Assembly: GCA_031261385.1 (NCBI GenBank)
Contig: JAISJS010000232.1
Span: 1 to 10,087 of the forward strand
Origin: Treponema sp.
GTDB taxonomy: Bacteria; Spirochaetota; Spirochaetia; Treponematales; Breznakiellaceae
DNA: 10,087 bases
Reading direction: 5' to 3'
How positions within the stretch are numbered: position 1 is the stretch's first letter; every line of letters starts with the position of its first letter. The notes beneath the pieces are model-generated. The model had not been told where the DNA came from and did no database searches. It saw nothing but the letters and a program-made list of their open reading frames with translations. Positions 1 to 5,116 of this stretch are shown piece after piece. A program made the translations under genes and the position numbers.

Positions 1-64
1 CTTCCTCGATTTTGGAAGCGCAAACCGGGCAGCAAAGCCCTTCCATGGTAAATTGCATGGTCAT
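1..64 (-). CDS. Heavy-metal P-type ATPase, N-terminal fragment (runs off the window start)
   Basis: Only the first 21 codons are inside the window, reading MTMQFTMEGLCCPVCASKIEE. This is the start of a heavy-metal-associated (HMA) domain: the GxxCxxC-type loop appears as GLCCPVC, followed by the usual ASKIE helix start. Such domains sit at the N-terminus of P1B-type efflux ATPases of the CadA/ZntA group, which pump Zn, Cd, Pb or similar ions out of the cytoplasm. A free-standing metallochaperone cannot be excluded because the rest is missing. The ATG at 64-62 overlaps the TGA of the upstream repressor gene (63-61) in an ATGA arrangement, and a strong GGAGG lies just upstream (about 75-71). 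The two genes are therefore almost certainly co-transcribed and translationally coupled. The repressor-plus-pump pairing supports a metal-efflux role. Confidence 0.72.
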   Translation of the reverse strand, partial: MTMQFTMEGLCCPVCASKIEE

Positions 65-468
65 GCCTTCCTCCTTCCCGCCGAACTTCGCCCGGAGCCG
101 CGATCATCGCCTTCGCAAACATGAGACAGACCCTGTTTAAAAATCGCCGTTACATGGTCATCATCCAGCGAATAAAACACCACTTTCCCGTCCCTGCGGT
201 ATTTAACAAGCTTTGTCTGCCGCAGCTCTTTAAGCTGATGGGAAATTGCCGACTTGCTCATCCCCAAAAGGGCGGCAATGTCGCACACACACATCTCCGA
301 ATGCAGCAGGGCGCTGATAATCTTGACCCTGGTAGAATCCCCGAAAACCTTGAATAAATCGGCAAGCTCAAACAGGGTTTCTTCCTCCGGCATCTTCCTC
401 CGCACCCGGTTAACCACATCCTCGTGGATTACCGTACAGTCGCAATTGACAATATCAATTTTAGCCAT
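61..468 (-). CDS. ArsR/SmtB-family metal-responsive repressor (CadC/ZiaR-like)
   Basis: A 135-residue winged-helix repressor expected to leave its operator when it binds excess metal, de-repressing the ATPase gene it overlaps. The core runs from about residue 31 to 118. ELADLFKVFGDSTRVKII is the typical family start, and SKSAISHQLKELRQTKLV (71-88) is the recognition-helix region. Two metal sites can be read. The alpha3N site has Cys60 and Cys62 in MCVCDIA, plus N-terminal Cys9 and Cys11 (VNCDC). The alpha5 site has Asp103, His105, His116 and Glu119, with the same spacing as the D-x-H, H-xx-E ligands of SmtB. In the family, alpha3N sites favour Cd/Pb and alpha5 sites Zn/Co; having both resembles ZiaR. 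The ATG at 468-466 has GGAG 8 bases upstream (480-477). The promoter and a palindrome lie immediately upstream, so autoregulation is likely. Confidence 0.93.
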   Translation of the reverse strand: MAKIDIVNCDCTVIHEDVVNRVRRKMPEEETLFELADLFKVFGDSTRVKIISALLHSEMCVCDIAALLGMSKSAISHQLKELRQTKLVKYRRDGKVVFYSLDDDHVTAIFKQGLSHVCEGDDRGSGRSSAGRRKA

Positions 469-491
469 TACCGTATCTCCTTCAGTTCGTC

Positions 492-519
492 AGTTGAACA
501 GTTGATTGCTTGTTCAACT
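492..519. promoter_or_regulatory. Candidate repressor operator: perfect 9-bp inverted repeat
   Basis: AGTTGAACA (492-500) and TGTTCAACT (511-519) are perfect inverted copies separated by 10 bp. The element begins 4 bp downstream of the -10 box and covers the predicted transcription start, so a bound repressor would block initiation. The TGAACA/TGTTCA half-sites resemble the TGAA...TTCA halves of known SmtB/CadC operators. The spacing between halves is wider than the usual 12-2-12 layout, so the exact binding register is uncertain. Confidence 0.65.
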
Positions 520-522
520 ATA

Positions 523-550
523 AATATAGCACACTGTATAAATATGTCAA
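523..550 (-). promoter_or_regulatory. Sigma70-like promoter of the repressor-ATPase operon
   Basis: On the minus strand a perfect -35 TTGACA (550-545) is followed after 16 bases by a -10 TATATT (528-523). Transcription would start near 516, inside the palindrome at 492-519, giving a leader of about 45 bases before the repressor ATG at 468. Confidence 0.7.
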
Positions 551-589
551 TAGGAAAAATCAATAAATTTATGCACATTTCAAATAAAG

Positions 590-744
590 CGCCAGGAGAC
601 AGGAAGTTCCACTCTCAGGCGTCTCTGGAATTCCCCGCCGGAGGAGACATGCACTGAAAAAAGATGAGCAAATAGAGAAAGAGGCAGGCTCCGCAGGCGG
701 ACTCTACAGGTTAGCCTGAGAGGGGGTTTTCCTGTCTCCTGGCG
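590..744. repeat. 155-bp long inverted repeat; possible structured small RNA or MITE-like element
   Basis: The ends are perfect 16-bp inverted copies (590-605 and 729-744, CGCCAGGAGACAGGAA and its complement). They continue through a 6/6-base partly paired internal loop into a second perfect 9-bp stem, CTCTCAGGC (612-620) with GCCTGAGAG (714-722). Further in, CCGCCGGAG (635-643) can pair with CTCC (689-692) and GGCGG (696-700) around a 3-base bulge. This leaves an almost symmetric open bubble of 14 and 13 bases (621-634 and 701-713) and a 45-base purine-rich apical loop. A rod with a long closing stem, central bubble and apical stem resembles the architecture of 6S RNA, but no primary-sequence match is claimed. 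No long ORF or clear target-site duplication is visible. On the minus strand a CATAAT hexamer (758-753) sits about where a -10 box for a transcript starting at 744 would be; no good -35 was found. Confidence 0.5.
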
Positions 745-812
745 TATTATTGATTATGTCTATGAAAAATAAGGTTTTTTGATATATTATTCTTAATGAT
801 GAAGAAACAAAA
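745..812. other. AT-rich leader upstream of radA
   Basis: Between the long inverted repeat and the radA ATG lies an AT-rich stretch with TATATT (783-788) as a possible -10 box for radA. No convincing -35 is present. The radA ribosome-binding site is weak, at best GAAG at about 801-804. An out-of-frame ATGATG (796-801) opens a reading frame of only a few codons that stops across the radA start. Confidence 0.3.
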
Positions 813-2240
813 ATGAAAAAGCAAAAGGCCTTTATTTACCGGTGTTCGGCGTGCGGGCATGAGGAGCTCAAGTGGCTGGGGCGCTGCCCGGAATGCGGGG
901 AATGGAATACGCTTATTGAAACTGCGGTAAATCCTGCCGGCCGCCCGGGTTCCGGCAGACAGGCAGACAGCCGCAGTATACCCCAGTCGATTCCACTTTC
1001 CTCGGTTGATCCGCAGGAAGGGAGCCGCATCTCGAGCGGTATCCCCGAATTGGACCGGGTTTTGGGCGGGGGCATTATGAAACGGTCGGCAATCCTTGTC
1101 GGGGGCGAGCCGGGGATTGGAAAATCCACCCTTTTACTCCAGGCCGCCGCCGCTGCGGAAACCAAAGGGCGAATTCTGTATATTTCCGGCGAAGAATCGG
1201 CGGGGCAGGTGCGGATGCGGGCTGACCGGTTGGGTATAACCGGAATTGGCGGCGGTGACCGCTGCGATCAGGGTGATCGCATCGAAATTGTCTGTTCCGG
1301 CAAGCTTGAAGAAATTGAGACGATACTGGAAGCGGTCAGGCCGGTGCTCATAATGGTGGATTCCGCGCAAACGCTCTATACTGCCGAAGCCGGAATGGCG
1401 CCGGGCACCGTTAATCAGATGAAATACTGCTCCTTCGAGCTTATCTCCTGGGTTAAGGAACATGACGCAGCGCTTTTTCTTGTGGCGCATGTAACCAAGG
1501 AGGGGCTCATCTCCGGGCCGAAAACCCTGGAACACATGGTCGATACGGTGCTGTACTTTGACGGCGCCGCTTCGGCGGCCAATGACGGGGACTGCCGCTT
1601 CCTGCGGGCCGCCAAAAACCGCTTTGGTTCGGCAGAGGAAATTGGCATTTTTACGATGGGAGAAAAGGGACTTTCTGCCGTTGAAGACCCGGGTCTGCTG
1701 TTTCTGGTCCGCCGTGAGGGGGCAATTCCTGCAGGCGTCGCCACGGCGGCGGTGCTTGAAGGAAGCAGAACCCTCCTTGTCGAAATTCAGGCTCTTACCG
1801 TCAGCGCCAAGGGCGCCATGAGCAGGGTCTTTTCTGACCGTATCGACTCAGGCAGGGTCTCCCGCATAGCTGCTTCGCTTGAAAAACATTTAGGCCTCCG
1901 GCTCTCTGACCAGGACCTGTATATAAATGTCGCAGGCGGCATCCGGATACAGGAAGTCGGGGTCGAATTAGCCCTGGCCTGCGCCATATATTCCGCCCGA
2001 ACCGGTCTTCCCCTGCCCTCGGGTACCGTGATCGCCGGGGAATTATCCCTTACCGGCGAAATACGCCCGGTACGCCGCCTCAGTTCCCGGATAAAAACGG
2101 CCCGCGGCCTCGGCTTTACCGGTTTTCTCGGTCCCGTCTCAGAGGGCGCCGATACCGCCCCAACCGAAAAAACCGGCAGCGAGGCCCGCGCCGCAAAGGA
2201 CATTAAGACGGCAATAAGGGTTTTGTTTGGCGATAAATGA
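813..2240 (+). CDS. radA: DNA repair protein RadA (Sms)
   Basis: A 475-residue RecA-related ATPase that acts in recombinational repair, helping branch migration and processing of recombination intermediates in the cytoplasm. All landmark motifs are present in order. An N-terminal CxxC-x10-CxxC zinc finger is formed by Cys11, Cys14, Cys25 and Cys28. The Walker A GEPGIGKST is at 98-106, and a Walker B-like strand VLIMVDS at 178-184. The RadA signature KNRFG is at 268-272. The C-terminal Lon-like domain (about 300-475) contains GGIRIQEVGVELALACA and GELSLTGEIRPV. The length is only slightly above the family norm of about 455, with an insert-like GITGIGGGDRCDQGD stretch near 141-155 and an Ala/Thr/Glu-rich stretch before the C-terminus. 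The ATG start places the zinc finger where the family has it. The gene appears monocistronic: it is followed by repeats and over 500 bp without a gene. Confidence 0.97.
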   Translation: MKKQKAFIYRCSACGHEELKWLGRCPECGEWNTLIETAVNPAGRPGSGRQADSRSIPQSIPLSSVDPQEGSRISSGIPELDRVLGGGIMKRSAILVGGEPGIGKSTLLLQAAAAAETKGRILYISGEESAGQVRMRADRLGITGIGGGDRCDQGDRIEIVCSGKLEEIETILEAVRPVLIMVDSAQTLYTAEAGMAPGTVNQMKYCSFELISWVKEHDAALFLVAHVTKEGLISGPKTLEHMVDTVLYFDGAASAANDGDCRFLRAAKNRFGSAEEIGIFTMGEKGLSAVEDPGLLFLVRREGAIPAGVATAAVLEGSRTLLVEIQALTVSAKGAMSRVFSDRIDSGRVSRIAASLEKHLGLRLSDQDLYINVAGGIRIQEVGVELALACAIYSARTGLPLPSGTVIAGELSLTGEIRPVRRLSSRIKTARGLGFTGFLGPVSEGADTAPTEKTGSEARAAKDIKTAIRVLFGDK

Positions 2241-2326
2241 ACCACGAACCACACGAAAGATACTGACAAAGATAAGAAACCTGAAGCTCCAAACCTCTCA
2301 TTTGTGCTATTCGTGTGGTTGGTGGT
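2241..2326. repeat. Palindromic element at the 3' end of radA
   Basis: ACCACGAACCACACGAA (2241-2257) and TTCGTGTGGTTGGTGGT (2310-2326) are inverted copies with a single mismatch, separated by 52 bases. The element abuts the radA stop codon (2238-2240). Its CACACGA-type wording is close to that of the palindrome at 3103-3170, suggesting the same family of extragenic repeats. It could also act as a transcript-end hairpin. Confidence 0.6.
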
Positions 2327-2340
2327 AAAATTGTACTTGT

Positions 2341-2428
2341 CTCAACCGAATCCGTTTACGGATGAAGGTTCCAAAGTACTTGAACCTCAACCGAATCCGT
2401 TTACGGATGAAGGTTCCAGAGTACTTGA
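2341..2428. repeat. Two-copy tandem repeat, each copy containing a small palindrome
   Basis: Bases 2341-2383 and 2386-2428 are identical over 43 positions except for one A-to-G change, with a period of 45 bp. A GTACTTG precedes the first copy (2333-2339) and ends each copy. Each unit contains TCCGTTTACGGA (2351-2362 and 2396-2407), a 5-bp stem, flanked by AACC and GGTT that can extend it. Two copies without spacer diversity do not make a CRISPR array. Near identity implies a recent duplication or conservation. Confidence 0.8.
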
Positions 2429-2661
2429 CGGAATAAAAAAACCTGTGATATTGTTGTTTTGTACAGGAAAATTTTTTGGGTATTTTTTATTACAGGATTG
2501 TTCATACGTATTTTTCACTCTTTGACGGTTTAGGGATTCCGTTTTTGTCTCCCGCTTGCCTCCTGCTTCCCTTAACAATATTTTGCATCTTTTATTCTTC
2601 TCGCGGCATCTGCTTTCGGGAGAATATTTGAGTCGTCTGCATGAGCGGACGTGAATAATCA

Positions 2662-2714
2662 GGGACTTTAGTCCCGGGACTTTTAAGCCGCGGCGTTTAG
2701 CCCGGACTTTTAAG
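2662..2714. repeat. Hairpin and direct-repeat cluster upstream of the RRM gene
   Basis: GGGACTTTAGTCCC (2662-2675) is a short hairpin. GGACTTTTAAG occurs twice (2677-2687 and 2704-2714), with the GC palindrome GCCGCGGC (2687-2694) in between. The cluster ends 57 bp before the RRM start codon, so it probably lies in that gene's promoter or 5' leader. Whether it is regulatory or an extragenic repeat cannot be settled from one copy. Confidence 0.4.
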
Positions 2715-2771
2715 TTCACGCGTGCCTGGCGCTGAATCAACTGGTTCGATCCGGGTGAAGGAATTTTCTCA

Positions 2772-3074
2772 ATGGCCAAGAAACTGTATGTCGGTAACCT
2801 CTCTTACAACACCACCGAGGATGGTCTGCGTAACCTGTTTTCCGAGTTCGGCAGCGTAGCCTCCGCCAAGATCATTTTTGATCGTGAAACCGGCAACTCA
2901 AAAGGGTTCGGATTTATCGAAATGACCACCGATGAAGAAGCAAGCGCCGCCATCACCGGCACCAATGGCCGCGAATTTGACGGCCGCCAACTCCGTGTAA
3001 ACGAAGCAATGGACAAACCCCGCCGGGATCGCGGTTCAGGCGGCGGCTACGGCGGCGGCGGCGGTAACTGGTAG
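2772..3074 (+). CDS. Small glycine-rich RRM RNA-binding protein
   Basis: A 100-residue single-stranded-RNA-binding protein of the bacterial/cyanobacterial Rbp type. One RRM fold fills residues 4-80. RNP2 is LYVGNL (5-10) and RNP1 is KGFGFIEM (44-51), with aromatic residues Tyr6, Phe46 and Phe48 at the expected RNA-stacking positions. The tail (82-100) is a short Arg/Gly segment, PRRDRGSGGGYGGGGGNW, typical of cold-inducible or post-transcriptional regulators in this group. AAGGA at 2758-2762 lies 9 bases before the ATG. The gene stands alone: it has a long repeat-containing leader upstream and a palindromic element after the stop, and the next gene is convergent. The RNA targets cannot be deduced. 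Cold or stress induction is inference from relatives only. Confidence 0.95.
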   Translation: MAKKLYVGNLSYNTTEDGLRNLFSEFGSVASAKIIFDRETGNSKGFGFIEMTTDEEASAAITGTNGREFDGRQLRVNEAMDKPRRDRGSGGGYGGGGGNW

Positions 3075-3102
3075 TTTGAAATAAAATTAAGAAAGAAAGT
3101 TC

Positions 3103-3170
3103 CACACGGAGGCACAAAGTTCACGGAGAAGTGTAAATTAGAATCTTTGTGTCCTTCGTGCCTTTGTGTG
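3103..3170. repeat. Palindromic intergenic element between convergent genes
   Basis: The arm at 3103-3128 (starts CACACGGAGGCACAAAG) pairs with 3145-3170 (ends GTGCCTTTGTGTG). 19 of 26 positions are Watson-Crick pairs and four more are G-U wobbles if read as plus-strand RNA. The loop is 16 bases. It lies 28 bp after the RRM stop and 13 bp before the convergent gene's stop, so it could serve as a transcript-end structure, though no U-tract follows. Its wording resembles the element after radA. Confidence 0.55.
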
Positions 3171-3183
3171 AGCTTAAATTGTA

Positions 3184-3573
3184 TTAGTTAAGTTTTCCTA
3201 AATTCATCAGTTCCTGCATCAGGGCGGTAAGGGTATCAAGGTGTATCTCCCCCGATAATTCTTTCAGGGTTTCCTGCACGTCGTCCCAGTCATCGTTAGC
3301 AAGTTCCATTGAATCAATATTAAATTCTCCGAGGAAAAATGCTGCCAGGGCGCCAAATCTGTGGAGTGGGAATTTTTGATCCGGTTTTACCGTTATCCGT
3401 TCCCGCGTTCTGTCAAAAATCCCGGCCGCTTCCTGCGGTCCCAGGACAGGTCCGGCCAAAGCAGAAAAATCCTTCTCCAGATAATCAAGGGTTTTTTTGT
3501 CAGGAACTTCGCCGGGCCGCAGGGACTGTTCGAGGCGCTCAAGCTGTGAAAAAAAGTGATCGATTGGTCTCAT
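3184..3573 (-). CDS. Small acidic protein of unknown function
   Basis: I do not recognise this 129-residue protein (MRPIDHFFSQLERLEQ... to ...LMQELMNLGKLN). It is soluble in appearance, acidic and probably mostly helical, with no signal peptide, membrane segment or metal motif. Visible landmarks are a helical N-terminus (FFSQLERLEQSLR), a TRERITVKPD segment, a hydrophobic LGALAAFFLGEF-like helix near the middle and an acidic NDDWDDVQETLKEL stretch. I chose the ATG at 3573-3571, 4 bp after the stop of the TPR gene. The frame is open further upstream to an ATG at 3621, but that would add a Pro/Lys-rich stretch lying inside the TPR gene and has no ribosome-binding site. The tight spacing implies translational coupling and a job linked to the TPR protein. 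Confidence 0.75.
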   Translation of the reverse strand: MRPIDHFFSQLERLEQSLRPGEVPDKKTLDYLEKDFSALAGPVLGPQEAAGIFDRTRERITVKPDQKFPLHRFGALAAFFLGEFNIDSMELANDDWDDVQETLKELSGEIHLDTLTALMQELMNLGKLN

Positions 3574-3577
3574 GGTC

Positions 3578-4972
3578 TCATTTTTTTTGCTGGGTCGCGG
3601 CGGCGGCAGCTTTGGCGTCAACAGAATTCAACAGCGCCGTAAACCGTTCTTTTTCTATCAGATCGATAAGACGGGCTTCGGTATAGCGGCGGGCTTCTTC
3701 GGTAAAGCTGCCTATGGTGATGCAAATTCCCTTTCCGGCCTTGACTTCCTTGAGGTGGGAATGGAAGTCCCGGACAATAAGCTCCCCGATAGCGCCCTGT
3801 GTTCTGATAAACCGGAACATGATCAGGTCTGACCATTTGGGGGTATCTACCTCCGCCAAAATGTCCGCCCATTCGCTCTTGTTGACTGAAATATTGATAA
3901 TCTTTATTCTGGCCCTGGAAAAATAGCCCATGACGATTTTACGGCAAAGGGCGACAAAATCCGCCGAAGAGGCCATCAGAAAAATCTGGAGATTTTTATT
4001 AGCGTTGAGTTCCTGGTATTTGCCGATGAGAACCGCCACATCCTTGTAGGACCCGTTTTCAAGCTGAATAAGGCGGAGCAGCGGGAGGGCTCTGGCAATA
4101 TCGTTCTTTTTAAGATAGGCCGTCGCCAGCCGGTACCGCAGATCCACCAGAATATCCGCTTTGATGTTCTGATGCTTAAGGCCGATTTCAAAGTCCTGAA
4201 TGGCGGCCTCATAATTGCGGGTTTCGGTATTGATTGTCCCCGACAAAAGGCAGGCTTCCGGGCCCATTACCGGGTCCGCCCGCAGATGATTAAAGATCCG
4301 CTGGGCCTGATCGGTCTGATTGGCCTCGTAGTAACATTCCGCCAGGGTATAAAGGGATTCCTTGTCATCCGGGGCCAGGTCGATGGCCTTGCGGATAAAT
4401 GTCATGGCCTCCTTGGGCTTTTTGATACGGAAGAACGCGTGCCCCAAATAGCGCAGGGCGGCGGCGCTTTCCGGGTCCTGAATACGGGCCTGCTGGAGAA
4501 GCTGAATCGCCTTTTCATAGTTTTTTTTCTGAAATTCAAGGTATCCAAGGTTATAATTAACTTCAAAATTGTCCTGTCGTATGGACCGGGCGGCGGCAAA
4601 ACCCTTGTACGCCGCATCCGGCATACTGAGCTTTAATGCACAGAGGGCATAACGGAGGTTCACTTCAAATTCATCTATCCCCGCCGCCTGACCGGAATTG
4701 GCCAATTCTGCCAAAAGTTCATAGGTTTTAAGGGCCTTATCCCAGGTTTCTTCCTGAAAATAGATATCCGCCATGGTATACAGGCCGCCGGGATCGCGGG
4801 GGTTCAGGGCGAGCTGCTTATTGGCTTCACGGACAAGCGCATCTCTGCCCTTTGCGCGTTTCCCTTTGCTGCCGCCGGGAATACCGCCCTTTGAGCGCCC
4901 CATAATCATCGCCACAACAAGAACGACGATTACAAGGCCGACTGCCGGAACCAGGATCGAAATAACACCCAT
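3578..4972 (-). CDS. Membrane-anchored TPR protein with a C-terminal Mrr-like domain lacking an evident active site
   Basis: A 464-residue protein. Residues 4-24 (ISILVPAVGLVIVVLVVAMIM) form one N-terminal membrane anchor, followed by a basic stretch (GRSKGG...GKRAKGR), which places the rest in the cytoplasm. About 60-310 hold a series of tetratricopeptide repeats; the clearest are 137-170 (NYNLGYLEFQKKNYEKAIQLLQQARIQDP) and 171-204 (ALRYLGHAFFRIKKPKEAMTFIRKAIDLAP). Residues about 335-450 look like an Mrr-type restriction-endonuclease fold: an FRFIRTQGAIGELIVRDFH strand-helix, then KAGKGICITIGSFTEEARRY, then LIDLIEKERFTALL. The catalytic E/Q-x-K strand motif is not visible (FRF is found instead), so the domain is probably a binding module, not a nuclease. 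The ATG at 4972 lacks a strong ribosome-binding site. The downstream gene is 4 bp away. TPRs suggest a scaffold role; the partners are unknown. Confidence 0.88.
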   Translation of the reverse strand: MGVISILVPAVGLVIVVLVVAMIMGRSKGGIPGGSKGKRAKGRDALVREANKQLALNPRDPGGLYTMADIYFQEETWDKALKTYELLAELANSGQAAGIDEFEVNLRYALCALKLSMPDAAYKGFAAARSIRQDNFEVNYNLGYLEFQKKNYEKAIQLLQQARIQDPESAAALRYLGHAFFRIKKPKEAMTFIRKAIDLAPDDKESLYTLAECYYEANQTDQAQRIFNHLRADPVMGPEACLLSGTINTETRNYEAAIQDFEIGLKHQNIKADILVDLRYRLATAYLKKNDIARALPLLRLIQLENGSYKDVAVLIGKYQELNANKNLQIFLMASSADFVALCRKIVMGYFSRARIKIINISVNKSEWADILAEVDTPKWSDLIMFRFIRTQGAIGELIVRDFHSHLKEVKAGKGICITIGSFTEEARRYTEARLIDLIEKERFTALLNSVDAKAAAAATQQKK

Positions 4973-5051
4973 AGTTTAGTATCGGTATATCGTGTATAAT
5001 CTTCAATTATTTCCTCTATTTTGCCGATATTGAAGGGACTTTAAACCTTAC

Positions 5052-5080
5052 TTGACAGGGTGAAATAACCTGTTTAAAAT
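5052..5080 (+). promoter_or_regulatory. Near-consensus sigma70 promoter of the envelope gene cluster
   Basis: A perfect -35 TTGACA (5052-5057) is followed after exactly 17 bases by TAAAAT (5075-5080), one change from TATAAT. The start would be near 5087, giving a leader of about 30 bases with AAGGAG (5103-5108) before the GTG at 5117. It is the best promoter on the plus strand of the window and has no competing element between it and the LysM gene. Confidence 0.75.
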
Positions 5081-5116
5081 TAAAGGTGTAATTTCTCCGG
5101 AAAAGGAGCGGGACCC

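Larger units (their letters stand above)
2241..2771. other. Repeat-rich intergenic region between radA and the RRM gene
   Basis: No convincing gene is present in these 531 bp. The region holds a 17-bp inverted repeat right after radA, a 43-bp tandem duplication, and a GGACTTTTAAG-containing hairpin cluster before the RRM gene. Between them (2429-2661) I see only AT-rich sequence. One short stem there, CCTGT (2442-2446) with ACAGG (2463-2467), is followed by AAAATTTTTT and could be a weak radA terminator. Confidence 0.5.

Noticed and set aside
590..744. Signal recognition particle RNA or T-box leader
   Set aside because: The SRP apical GGAAGG-type loop and the T-box AGGGUGG-like motif are not present in either strand of the segment.
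1134..2269. Long minus-strand frames antisense to radA
   Set aside because: They are open because of the GC-biased codon use of radA. The products are Arg/Pro/Ser-rich without motifs and the sense strand is an unambiguous RadA.
2333..2428. CRISPR array
   Set aside because: There are only two directly abutting units and no unique spacers between them.
2304..2525. Plus-strand 73-codon frame across the tandem repeat
   Set aside because: It has no ribosome-binding site, starts inside the right arm of the palindrome after radA, and ends in low-complexity Phe/Leu codons. It is reported only as a possible peptide under the repeat finding.
2387..2779. Minus-strand 130-codon frame
   Set aside because: It covers the tandem repeat, the RRM leader and the RRM start codon. 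The product is basic and low-complexity with no recognisable domain.
3574..3621. Upstream ATG (3621) for the small acidic protein
   Set aside because: It would overlap the TPR gene by 44 bp, has no ribosome-binding site and adds a Pro/Lys stretch that reads as out-of-frame TPR-gene sequence.
4172..4636. Plus-strand 154-codon frame inside the TPR gene
   Set aside because: It is a shadow of the TPR reading frame, with no ribosome-binding site or domain.
4973..5040. Minus-strand promoter for the TPR gene using TATACA or TATACC boxes
   Set aside because: AT-rich hexamers exist but none has a plausible -35 at 16-18 bp, so no element is called.
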